From Pleomorphomonas oryzae DSM 16300 (lineage in GTDB: Bacteria; Pseudomonadota; Alphaproteobacteria; Rhizobiales; Pleomorphomonadaceae), in assembly GCF_000422965.1 (NCBI RefSeq), contig NZ_AUHB01000007.1, positions 124,001 through 188,000 of the forward strand: a stretch of DNA of 64,000 bases. Reading direction: 5' to 3'. The translations under genes were made by a program, and so were the position numbers. Under the pieces are notes generated by a model that had not been told where the DNA came from, ran no database searches, and was given only the letters and a program-made list of their open reading frames with translations. Below are positions 8,588-15,997 of the stretch, piece by piece (position 1 is the first letter of the stretch; every line of letters starts with the position of its first letter).

Positions 8588-9775
8588 GTGGCGATCAACG
8601 AACAGGCGGGAAAGCGCGCTTCAATCCGAGCGGGGGGCGTGTATAAGGGGCCAAAGACCCCTTCTTGCCGGACCTTCACCTTGGCCAAGCTGCCCTCCCC
8701 CCCGAAGCCCGCTTTTCGCGCAGGCCGCCCTTCTGCCCGTAAACCTGAGAGATCTGGCGAGACGGGCAAGGCAGAAGCGCGCTCTCACGAACCTCGCGGC
8801 CCGGCCCGTCCGTCGGGGGCTGCCACGCTCAAGCGGCCGATGCCGGCTGTGCTCGGTCCGCGTGTGGCGAGCGAAGAGGTGGGAACGCTGCTGGTTACCG
8901 AAGGGTGGGACGACTATCGCCTGCTCGACATGGGCGAGGGCGAAAAGCTCGAGCGCTATGGCGCGCTGACCGTCATCCGGCCGGAGCCGCAGGCCATGGG
9001 ACCGCGTCGGTTGGCGCCATCCGTCTGGGCGGCGGCCGGCGCCGCCTTCACCGGTGATGTCGAGGAAGATGGTCCGGGCCGCTGGCGGACGGAGCCCGGC
9101 ATCGGCACGGCCTGGGAAATGCGGGTGATGGACCTGCCCGTGGTCTGTCAGCTGACCTCCTTCCGTCATGTCGGCATCTTCGCCGAGCAGATCGCTCACT
9201 GGACCTGGATGGCCGAACGCCTCAAGACTCATCGCGGCCCGGAAAAGCCGAAGCTGCTCAATCTCTTCGGCTACACCGGCATCGCCTCGCTGATCGCCGC
9301 CCAGGCTGGCGCCGAGGTGACGCATGTCGATGCGTCCAAGAAGTCGGTGGCCTGGGGCCGGGAAAACCAGGCGCTGGCCGGTCTCGACGCCGCGCCGATC
9401 CGCTGGATCGTCGATGATGCCGTCAAGTTTGCCGAACGCGAGGTGCGGCGCGGCAAACGCTATGACGGTATCCTGCTCGATCCGCCCCGCTTCGGCCGTG
9501 GTCCGGACGGCGAGGTGTGGTCGCTGGAAGCCGACCTGCCCTATCTTCTCGACCTGACGCGTCAGATCCTGGCCCCGGGACCGGCCTTCGCCGTGCTGAC
9601 GGCCTACGCCATCCGGGCCTCTTTCCTGTCCATCCACGAGATCACTGCCGATCTTCTCGGCCATCGCCCCGGCACGATTGCTTCGGGCGAGCTCGCCGTG
9701 CGGGAGACCGGCGATCCCACAAGGCCGGGACGGTTGCTCGCCACCTCGATGTTTTCACGTTTTCTCGGAGCCTGA
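8588..9775 (+). CDS. Class I SAM-dependent methyltransferase (RlmI/RsmJ-like, RNA target likely)
   Basis: The conserved part begins around residue 85 (ATG at 8840, MPAVLGPRV) and runs to the end. It shows SAM motif [12 protein letters not shown], the acidic VDASKK loop and motif [11 protein letters not shown], with the order seen in class I rRNA cytosine methyltransferases. The first ~85 codons from the GTG at 8588 are Pro/Arg/Ala-rich and lack recognisable homology, so the true start is uncertain: GTG 8588 has GGGGAAG upstream, TTG 8681 follows a promoter-like TTCAAT-N16-TATAAG (8620-8647), and ATG 8840 gives a 311-aa core with a poor Shine-Dalgarno. It is 3 bp upstream of a second RNA methyltransferase. 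Confidence 0.8.
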   Translation: MAINEQAGKRASIRAGGVYKGPKTPSCRTFTLAKLPSPPKPAFRAGRPSARKPERSGETGKAEARSHEPRGPARPSGAATLKRPMPAVLGPRVASEEVGTLLVTEGWDDYRLLDMGEGEKLERYGALTVIRPEPQAMGPRRLAPSVWAAAGAAFTGDVEEDGPGRWRTEPGIGTAWEMRVMDLPVVCQLTSFRHVGIFAEQIAHWTWMAERLKTHRGPEKPKLLNLFGYTGIASLIAAQAGAEVTHVDASKKSVAWGRENQALAGLDAAPIRWIVDDAVKFAEREVRRGKRYDGILLDPPRFGRGPDGEVWSLEADLPYLLDLTRQILAPGPAFAVLTAYAIRASFLSIHEITADLLGHRPGTIASGELAVRETGDPTRPGRLLATSMFSRFLGA

Positions 9776-9778
9776 GCC

Positions 9779-10603
9779 ATGGCCGACAGGGAAAAGGCGC
9801 CGGGCGCCGTCCGGCAGATCACCTCGCTGACCAACCCGCTGGTCAAGGATATCCGGGCACTCGCCATGAAGAAGGTGCGCGAGGAAACGGGCCGCTTCAT
9901 CGGCGAAGGGCTAAAGCTGGTCACCGACGCACTAGAAGAGAACTGGCCGATTGCCGCCATCGCCTATGCGCCGGCGGTGCGCGACCAGCCACATGTCGCC
10001 AAGGCTGCCGCCGCCGTGCGGGCGCGCGGTGGCGACGTGCTCGAGATGGGCGAAGCTGTCCTGGCCAAGATCACCCATCGCGACAATCCGCAGATGGTGG
10101 TCGGCGTATTCGGCCAGCGATTGAAGCCGCTTGCCGAGGTCAAGGTCGGCGAAGGCGAGGTTTGGGTGGCGCTCGAACAGGTGCGCGATCCCGGCAACCT
10201 CGGCACCATCATTCGCACGGTGGATTCAGTGGGCGCCAAGGGCGTCATTCTCATCGGCGAGACCTGCGACCCCTTTTCCTTCGAGACGGTGCGCGCCACC
10301 ATGGGGTCGCTGTTCCATGTGCCGTTGGCGAAAACCAACCGTGATGCGTTCCTCGCCTGGGCGAAGACGACGGGCATCCGTCTCGTCGGTACCCATCTCA
10401 AGGCGACGCACGACTATCGCAAGGTCGAAAGCCGGGCGCCAACGGTGCTGGTGATGGGCAACGAACAGGCCGGCATGACCGAGGAGATGACGGCGGCCTG
10501 CGACGTCCGGGTCAAGATCCCGATGGCCGGCCAGGCCGACAGCCTCAATCTGGCAGTGGCGACCGGTGTCATGCTCTATGAACTGCGGCGCGGGTTATTA
10601 TAA
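9779..10603 (+). CDS. TrmH/SpoU-family RNA 2'-O-methyltransferase
   Basis: This 274-residue protein has the SPOUT knot motifs: motif 1 ALEQVRDPGNLGTIIRTVD (~130-148), motif 2 VLVMGNEQAGM (~222-232) and motif 3 IPMAGQADSLNLAVATGVMLYE (~244-265). An N-terminal substrate-binding domain (NPLVKDIRALAMKKVREETGRFIGEGLKLV) is of the 23S rRNA/tRNA ribose methylase type. It transfers methyl from SAM to a ribose 2'-O. The exact nucleotide is not predictable here. It begins 3 bp after the preceding methyltransferase stop, so the two are co-transcribed. A hairpin starts immediately after its stop codon. Confidence 0.93.
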   Translation: MADREKAPGAVRQITSLTNPLVKDIRALAMKKVREETGRFIGEGLKLVTDALEENWPIAAIAYAPAVRDQPHVAKAAAAVRARGGDVLEMGEAVLAKITHRDNPQMVVGVFGQRLKPLAEVKVGEGEVWVALEQVRDPGNLGTIIRTVDSVGAKGVILIGETCDPFSFETVRATMGSLFHVPLAKTNRDAFLAWAKTTGIRLVGTHLKATHDYRKVESRAPTVLVMGNEQAGMTEEMTAACDVRVKIPMAGQADSLNLAVATGVMLYELRRGLL

Positions 10604-10640
10604 ATTCGGGACTCCGTTTGGTAGCGAAGTCCCGAATCTT
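10604..10640. terminator. Bidirectional hairpin terminator between trmH-like gene and DUF1508 gene
   Basis: ATTCGGGACT (10604-10613) pairs with AGTCCCGAAT (10628-10637) around a 14-nt loop, followed by CTTATTT. It separates two convergent genes and directly abuts the TAA stop of the methyltransferase. Confidence 0.7.
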
Positions 10641-10642
10641 AT

Positions 10643-10852
10643 TTAGTACGCGGAAGCGAGCTCAGTGGGGAACCAAACAGGGCTACTGTGAGAGCTCTTC
10701 ATGATCTCAATGCTGCGTTCGCAATCAGATCTCTTCTGATAGCCTTCGCTACTTACGGCGATCGTCTTGGCATTGGATGCCTCGTAAGACCAGCGCCATT
10801 CGCCTCTGGCGTCCTTATACATCCAATAGGAGGGGTAAGTGCGTACTGCCAT
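10643..10852 (-). CDS. Small DUF1508 (YegP-like) protein
   Basis: The ATG at 10852 is preceded by AAGGAG (upstream strand sequence CCAAGGAGCTGATC), giving 69 residues. The pattern YPSYWMYKDARGEWRWSYEASNAKTIAVSSEGYQKRSDCERSIEIMK, read in parts, fits the UPF0339/YegP domain: aromatic residues, WRW, an N-A-K-x-IAVSSEGY turn, and one Cys before the last helix. Function is unknown; single-domain members are small soluble proteins. The longer open frame from 10918 adds residues not seen in the family. It stands alone between a terminator and a low-GC spacer. Confidence 0.75.
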   Translation of the reverse strand: MAVRTYPSYWMYKDARGEWRWSYEASNAKTIAVSSEGYQKRSDCERSIEIMKSSHSSPVWFPTELASAY

Positions 10853-10887
10853 GATCAGCTCCTTGGCTTTATGGCACAATGCCGAGC

Positions 10888-11012
10888 TTGACCACGGACT
10901 CCATTTCTGATTCAACATCAGTGCGTAAAGTCGCGTCCTGCGCCCGGCATCACCGTTGCAGGATTTATCAGAATCGCCGCAATTCCTTGGTCGGGGTGCG
11001 GCGATTCTTTTT
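10888..11012 (+). ncRNA. Candidate small RNA (promoter-like box, hairpin, intrinsic terminator)
   Basis: CTTGACC at 10887-10893 resembles the alphaproteobacterial -35 consensus; a weak TTCAAC follows at a 17-nt spacing (10911-10916), predicting a start near 10922. The ~90-nt transcript would hold hairpin 1, TCCTGC (10936-10941) / GCAGGA (10958-10963), and end in the terminator at 10970-11012. No plus-strand gene lies upstream to need this terminator, because the DUF1508 gene runs the other way. Expression is inferred, not shown. Confidence 0.45.
10970..11012 (+). terminator. Intrinsic terminator without an upstream gene
   Basis: AGAATCGCCGCA (10970-10981) pairs perfectly with TGCGGCGATTCT (10997-11008) around a 15-nt loop and runs into five T residues (11008-11012). 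It is one of the cleanest terminators in the window. Confidence 0.85.
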
Positions 11013-11313
11013 AGTCAATACTAAGTGAAATCAAAGCGAACTATAGAGTCAAGCCTGTCGCGCCTGTGCGTCAAGATATTGAGGCTATAAGTCGATTATT
11101 TTCGTGTTTTTATCTTTTATTATCAATGTATTATTAGTGCTTGTGCATAAGTTGGTTGCAGGAGCGCGCATACGATATGTAGCGGCTCTAACCCTAAGGA
11201 CGGCGTCGCTTTATGAGCGAATCGAAGAGGTCAAGAACCGGCGCTCTCTTTTTCAATTTAGGCGTTACTTCCATTCTTGGCTACGACCTCAAAAATTGCA
11301 AAACATCTTCATA

Positions 11314-11829
11314 TTAAAGCTCCTTGTAATAATAGAGCGTGCCGGTGTAGCCGCCATGCGGCTTCAGCGCGTAGTTGGGAATCTCGCCGGCAAGGCGGAA
11401 GCCGCAGCGCTCGTAAAGCGGCCCGGCGCCGCCATCACTCGCCGTGTCCAGCACGATCAACGTCCGTCCCTTGGCGCGGGCGATCTGCTCGGCGGCACCG
11501 ATCAGCGCCGTGGCAATGCCCCGGCCTCGATAGCTCGGCCGGGTCATCATCTTGGCAAATTCCGCCCGATGCGGCTGGTTGGGCGGGCAGTCAAGAAGCA
11601 GCGTCAGCGTACCGACCAGCATCTCGCCGTCAAAGGCACCCAACACAATGCGCTGACCACCGTCGGCAGCGCCAAGCGATCCTCGCCAGAACGAGCGGGC
11701 ATCGTCCAAGGCGAACGGATGCATGAAGCTGACCGAGCCGCCGCCCGCCACCGTTTCGACGATCAGGGCGGCAAGCGCATCGACGGTAGCAGCATTGAGG
11801 CCGAGCGGATGAATGGTGATGTCCGACAT
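11314..11829 (-). CDS. GNAT family N-acetyltransferase
   Basis: This 171-residue single-domain protein has the GNAT acetyl-CoA loop as RPSYRGRGIATALIGAAEQ (~97-115), after the GTLTLLL strand and AEFAKMM, and ends with the family's LYERCGFRLAGEIPNYALKP hairpin. It should acetylate a small-molecule amine or a peptide N-terminus; the substrate is unknown. It starts 1 bp after the stop of the XRE-cupin regulator on the same strand, so the two are a translationally close pair, an arrangement that recurs in proteobacteria and suggests that the regulator controls this enzyme (inference). Confidence 0.88.
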   Translation of the reverse strand: MSDITIHPLGLNAATVDALAALIVETVAGGGSVSFMHPFALDDARSFWRGSLGAADGGQRIVLGAFDGEMLVGTLTLLLDCPPNQPHRAEFAKMMTRPSYRGRGIATALIGAAEQIARAKGRTLIVLDTASDGGAGPLYERCGFRLAGEIPNYALKPHGGYTGTLYYYKEL

Positions 11830-11830
11830 G

Positions 11831-12397
11831 TCAGCTCCTCGTCAGCGCCACCACATAGCGGGCGGGCGCGGCGCTCTCGTTTGAAATGGTGACCTCGGCT
11901 GGCGGTCCGAAGCCGAGGCAATCGCCGACCGAAAGCAGATGGCTGCCGTCCGGATCAGTGACGACGAGCTCACCCTCCATCAGCCAAACCACCTGACGAA
12001 TGAAGGCGTAGGACGCCGCCGGCAGTACGGCGCTTTTCCCGGGCGGCATGGTGACCTCGACGATCTCCAGCGGGTGATCGGGACGGATGAACACCTGCCG
12101 CCGTAGGTAGCCGGTATCGGGGTCGCGCCAGACCGACTGATCGGCCGCTCGCACCAGGCGGTCGGCGCCGGCTTCCGCCCGCACCAACAGGCTGGCGAGT
12201 GTCAGGTCAAAAGCGGCGGCGAGGCGGACCAATATGCCCGCGGTCGGCGAAGCATCGCCGCGCTCGATCTTGGAAATGGTGGCCTTGCCAACGCCAGAGC
12301 GTGCAGCAAGGTCGGCTAGTGACCAGCCGCGTCTCTCCCGCTCAAGGCGGATGCGGGCGGCAAGTCGGGCGCTGGTGTCGTCTTCAAAAGTGCTCAT
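11831..12397 (-). CDS. XRE-type HTH regulator with C-terminal cupin
   Basis: The ATG at 12397 begins MSTFEDDTSARLAARIRLERERRGWSL. Residues ~11-65 form an XRE/HTH_3 domain (LADLAARSGVGKATISKIERGDASPTAGILVRLAAAF), and residues ~110-187 form a small cupin (IVEVTMPPGKSAVLP, VWLMEGELVVTDPDG, GDCLGFG). Such HTH-cupin proteins are ligand-responsive repressors or activators. The Met at 12436 lies outside the homologous region. The gene is immediately upstream of the GNAT gene and downstream of the terminator of the MFS transporter gene. Confidence 0.9.
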   Translation of the reverse strand: MSTFEDDTSARLAARIRLERERRGWSLADLAARSGVGKATISKIERGDASPTAGILVRLAAAFDLTLASLLVRAEAGADRLVRAADQSVWRDPDTGYLRRQVFIRPDHPLEIVEVTMPPGKSAVLPAASYAFIRQVVWLMEGELVVTDPDGSHLLSVGDCLGFGPPAEVTISNESAAPARYVVALTRS

Positions 12398-12433
12398 ACG
12401 TCTCTTATAGGAGACGATAGGCAGGGATGGCAA

Positions 12434-12463
12434 CAAAAAAGCGGCCGCCTAGGCGACCGCTTT
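12434..12463 (-). terminator. Intrinsic terminator of the MHS transporter gene
   Basis: On the minus strand AAAGCGGTCGCC and GGCGGCCGCTTT form a 12-bp stem with one mismatch and a TA loop, then TTTTTTG. It lies 21 bp after the transporter's stop. Confidence 0.85.
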
Positions 12464-12484
12464 CAGGAGGGATTCTAGCTTTGT

Positions 12485-13840
12485 TCAGGCGTCGATGTCG
12501 ACGCCGCGGGTCTCCTTGCCGAGAGCGAGCGCCACGAAGGTAAGGCCGGCCATGACCGTCAGGTAGACACCGACCCAGAATGGGCTGCCGGCGCCGTAGG
12601 TCCAGAGCGCTACGGCAATGAACGGCGCCACGGCGGCACCGAGAATCGACGAGACATTGTAGGAAATTCCCGAGCCGGTGTAGCGCACGTTGGCCGGAAA
12701 CAGCTCGGGCAACAGGGCGCCCATCGGGCCGAAGGTCATGCCCATCAGCGTGAAGCCGACGATCAGGAAGGCCATCACGCCAAAGCTGCCGAGCGACAGG
12801 ATCGGCACCCAGAGAAGACCGAACAGCATGATGGCGGCGGTGACCCACAGCAGCGTGCGCCGGCGGCCCCAACGATCGGCCCAAGGGCCGGACACCATGG
12901 TGAAGATGCCGAAGAACACCACGCCGACGATCATCATCATGACGAAGGTGCGGTAGTCGTAGCCGAGGCCCGGCACCGGTGCCGTGGTGGCGGCGCGGCC
13001 ATAGCTCAGCGAGAAGGTGGTCATCAGATAGAACAGCACGTAGGTCGCCAGCATGTAGAAGGTGCCGAGGATCAGCGCCCGCCAGTGGTGGCGCACGGCA
13101 TCGGCCATCGGCAGCTTGCGCACCTTGCCGGATTTGACCGTGTTCTCGAAGGCAGCGCTTTCCACCAGGCTGAAGCGCACCCACAGCCCGACGATCACCA
13201 TGACCGACGAGAACAGGAACGGAATGCGCCAGCCCCAATCGAGGAAGGCGATCGACGGCCGCGTCGGATCATCGGACGGCAGCGCTGCCGAGATGATCAG
13301 GAACAGGCCATTGGCGATGATGAAGCCGATTGGCGCGCCGAGCTGCGGGAAGGTGCCGTAGAAGGCGCGCTTCCCGACCGGTGCATTCTCAGTGGCCACC
13401 AACGCCGCGCCGCTCCACTCGCCACCGATGGCAAAGCCTTGCGTCAGGCGCATCAACACAAGGAGAAGCGGCGCAAACCAGCCGACTGAGGCGTAGGTCG
13501 GCAGGCAGCCGATCAGGAAGGTGGCGATGCCCATGGTCAAGAGGGCAGCGACCAGCGTCACCTTGCGGCCGCGCTTATCGCCGAGATGTCCGAAGAACAC
13601 CGCGCCGAGTGGCCGGGCAACCATGGCAGCGCCAAAGATGGCGAAAGAGGAAAGCAGCGCCGTAGTGTCGTTGCCGGCCGGAAAGAACAGATGTGGGAAC
13701 ACCAGCACGGCTGCCGTAGCGTAAACGTAGAAGTCGTAGAATTCGACGGTGGTACCGACGAGGCTGGCGAGAATGACGCGGGCGCGCGAGTTGCCGGTGC
13801 GGATAGCGCCGGACGAGCCGGCGAGGGTGGTACTGGACAT
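12485..13840 (-). CDS. MFS transporter of the metabolite:H+ symporter (MHS) family
   Basis: The 451-residue protein has about 12 hydrophobic helices. Diagnostic motifs are the N-terminal SLVGTTVEFYDFYVYATAA, the loop 2-3 signature FGHLGDKRGRKVTL, RLTQGFAIGGEWSGA in helix 4, and LDWGWRIPFLFS before helix 6, all typical of the ShiA/ProP/KgtP branch. It imports a small organic solute (dicarboxylate, aromatic acid, betaine or shikimate) with protons; the actual substrate is not readable. It is followed by its own terminator and preceded by a 410-bp gap, so it is monocistronic. Confidence 0.92.
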   Translation of the reverse strand: MSSTTLAGSSGAIRTGNSRARVILASLVGTTVEFYDFYVYATAAVLVFPHLFFPAGNDTTALLSSFAIFGAAMVARPLGAVFFGHLGDKRGRKVTLVAALLTMGIATFLIGCLPTYASVGWFAPLLLVLMRLTQGFAIGGEWSGAALVATENAPVGKRAFYGTFPQLGAPIGFIIANGLFLIISAALPSDDPTRPSIAFLDWGWRIPFLFSSVMVIVGLWVRFSLVESAAFENTVKSGKVRKLPMADAVRHHWRALILGTFYMLATYVLFYLMTTFSLSYGRAATTAPVPGLGYDYRTFVMMMIVGVVFFGIFTMVSGPWADRWGRRRTLLWVTAAIMLFGLLWVPILSLGSFGVMAFLIVGFTLMGMTFGPMGALLPELFPANVRYTGSGISYNVSSILGAAVAPFIAVALWTYGAGSPFWVGVYLTVMAGLTFVALALGKETRGVDIDA

Positions 13841-14249
13841 GGCTTTCCGTTCGTCTGTGGCATCCCTCCGAAAGGCAAAACCCTCGGCGACAGCGGATGA
13901 AAAACAAGGATACGGAGCAAAAGCCTCCTTTCGGGCCGGTCGGCTTCTGCTCTTCGTGGTGATCCGGCAGAACGCGGAACACGACGCGAAGCGAACCTAT
14001 TAGCCGAAGGTCGTATTCATGTTAAGCGACGCCAAGCGTTTTCGGAAATTTTGTTGCGCATGGCTGCCATGTTGAGACCGAACCGTTCGTCAATGCCGGT
14101 GGTTTTGAAAGAAAGCAGACAATGTCCTCGCGGGCCAGTGTCCAGCTTATAGCTGATGACAAGAACAGACGAGCCCTCTTTGTTCCCTTCTCGTTCTTGA
14201 CAGACAGGCGGGCATCCGCTTAGGTTGTGTTGGTTCGAGGGGACGAATA
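13841..14249. other. 409-bp divergent intergenic region (MHS transporter / comM)
   Basis: No gene is supported here. The right end carries a plausible comM promoter (listed separately). The left part presumably carries the transporter promoter; I could not identify a convincing operator. Confidence 0.6.
14197..14225 (+). promoter_or_regulatory. Putative comM promoter
   Basis: TTGACA (14197-14202) is followed after 17 nt by TTAGGT (14220-14225). The predicted transcript would start near 14232, 18 nt before the ATG, with GAGGGGA as the Shine-Dalgarno. The -35 is perfect, the -10 weak. Confidence 0.5.
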
Positions 14250-15785
14250 ATGGTCGCGCACGTCAGGACCGTTTGCTTTCAGGGCGTCGAGGCGACGCCT
14301 GTGGATGTTCAGGTCCACATGGGACCGGGTAGGGTCCTGTTCAATATTGTCGGTCTCGGCGACAAGGCTGTCACTGAAAGTCGCGAGCGGGTTCGTGCGG
14401 CGTTGGCCGCCTCCGGCCTCGCCTTGCCAGCCAAGCGCATCACCGTCAACCTGGCGCCGGCCGACTTACCCAAAGAGGGCAGCCATTATGATCTGCCCAT
14501 CGCGCTCGCCATCATGGCCGCCATGGGCGCTCTGCCGGCTGACGCTCTTGCCGACTGTATCGTGCTCGGCGAGCTTTCCCTCGACGGGACCATCGCGCCG
14601 GTGGCCGGCGTGCTACCCGCCGCGATCGCCGCCAACGCCGAGGGGCTGGGCTTGATGTGTCCGCGTTCGTCCGGCCCCGAGGCGGCGTGGGCTGATGGCG
14701 AAATGCCGATTCTCGCACCGATCAGCCTGATCGCCGTCGTCAATCACTTCAAAGGTACGCAGGTATTGTCGCGGCCCGAGCCGAAGGTGGCCGACGCCAG
14801 CGCATCGTTGCCAGATCTTGCTGACGTCAAGGGTCAGGAAAGTGCCCGTCGAGCCCTCGAAGTTGCCGCCGCTGGTGGTCATAACCTTTTGATGATTGGT
14901 CCGCCGGGGTCTGGCAAGTCGATGCTGGCGAGCCGCCTGCCCTCCATCTTGCCGGCATTGACGCCGCAGGAACTGCTCGAAATCTCGATGATCGCCTCGA
15001 TCGCCGGCACGCTGGCCGATGGGCGGCTGTCCGACCGCCGGCCGTTCCGCGCGCCGCACCATTCGGCCTCGATGGCCGCGCTGGTGGGCGGTGGCGTGCG
15101 GGCAAAGCCGGGCGAGATCTCGCTGGCCCATCGCGGCGTGCTGTTTCTCGATGAGTTGCCTGAATTCAACCCGGCGGTGCTCGACAGCCTGCGCCAGCCG
15201 CTGGAAACCGGCGACGTGGTGATCGCCCGCGCCAACAACCGCGTCACCTATCCGGCCCGCTTCCAGCTGATTGCCGCCATGAATCCCTGCCGCTGCGGCC
15301 TCGCCGGCACGCCGGGTCATACCTGCCGGCGCGGTCCGGCCTGTGCCGCCGAATATCAGGAACGCATCTCCGGCCCACTCCTTGATCGCTTCGATCTCAC
15401 AGTCGAAGTGCCGGCGGTGTCGGCATCCGATCTGATCGGTGCCCGTCGAAGCGGTGAACCGTCGTCGGCGGTCGCCGCCCGGGTCGCGGCGGCGCGGGCG
15501 GTCCAGTCCGAACGCTACGCCTCGCTCGGACTCGGCACGTCGGTCACCAACGCTACGGCGCCGGCGGCGGTGATCGACGGCGTAGCCGAGCCTGACAACG
15601 CTGGCCTGGCGTTGTTGCGGCAGGCCGCCGAACGGTTGTCCCTGTCGGCGCGCGGCTATCATCGGGTGCTGAAGGTAGCCCGCACACTGGCCGATCTCGA
15701 TGGTTCGGAGGATGTCGGCCGCCTGCATATCGGCGAGGCGCTCGCCTATCGCACCGGACCCGACCGTCGGGCGCGAGCCGCGTGA
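14250..15785 (+). CDS. comM: YifB/ComM family Mg-chelatase-like AAA+ ATPase
   Basis: The 511-aa product has an N-terminal ChlI/Lon-protease-like domain (residues ~20-160, GLGDKAVTESRERVRAAL, GELSLDGTIAPVAGVLPA), the AAA+ Mg-chelatase ATPase core with Walker A GPPGSGKS at 217-224 and Walker B GVLFLDELPEF, a zinc-finger-like MNPCRCGLAGTPGHTCRRGPAC insertion with five Cys, and the C-terminal Mg_chelatase_C helical region (SARGYHRVLKVARTLADL). ComM of Vibrio and other species is a branch-migration helicase that aids integration of donor DNA in natural transformation. Most non-competent bacteria also keep it. Confidence 0.95.
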   Translation: MVAHVRTVCFQGVEATPVDVQVHMGPGRVLFNIVGLGDKAVTESRERVRAALAASGLALPAKRITVNLAPADLPKEGSHYDLPIALAIMAAMGALPADALADCIVLGELSLDGTIAPVAGVLPAAIAANAEGLGLMCPRSSGPEAAWADGEMPILAPISLIAVVNHFKGTQVLSRPEPKVADASASLPDLADVKGQESARRALEVAAAGGHNLLMIGPPGSGKSMLASRLPSILPALTPQELLEISMIASIAGTLADGRLSDRRPFRAPHHSASMAALVGGGVRAKPGEISLAHRGVLFLDELPEFNPAVLDSLRQPLETGDVVIARANNRVTYPARFQLIAAMNPCRCGLAGTPGHTCRRGPACAAEYQERISGPLLDRFDLTVEVPAVSASDLIGARRSGEPSSAVAARVAAARAVQSERYASLGLGTSVTNATAPAAVIDGVAEPDNAGLALLRQAAERLSLSARGYHRVLKVARTLADLDGSEDVGRLHIGEALAYRTGPDRRARAA

Positions 15786-15997
15786 TGGACGGCTGATAAA
15801 TAGGTCGGATCGGCAGCACAAATGGGCCTAGTTGACAGCCCGGCGTTGTATCTCGCGCCGGAAATCTCACAATTTCACCGGACCATCAACTGATTGGCAA
15901 CCTTGCCGGCCTAGCCTTCTCGTGCCCTGTCGAGATCGGCGGAGCCGGTGCCGTCCTCTCAGGAGCGCCGCATGACCGCGCCGCACCCGGGACGGAT

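Larger units (their letters stand above)
10853..11313. other. 461-bp spacer without a protein gene; holds a candidate small RNA
   Basis: No reading frame in this spacer has a Shine-Dalgarno or recognisable domain. The left half holds a promoter-like box, a hairpin and a perfect intrinsic terminator (listed separately). The right half (about 11013-11310) is clearly AT-richer than the surroundings, with runs such as TTTTTATCTTTTATTATC, and shows nothing I can name. Confidence 0.6.

Noticed and set aside
11104-11892. 262-aa plus-strand frame starting in the AT-rich spacer (hydrophobic start)
   Set aside because: The hydrophobic start is an effect of AT-rich DNA; two thirds of the frame is antisense to the GNAT gene.
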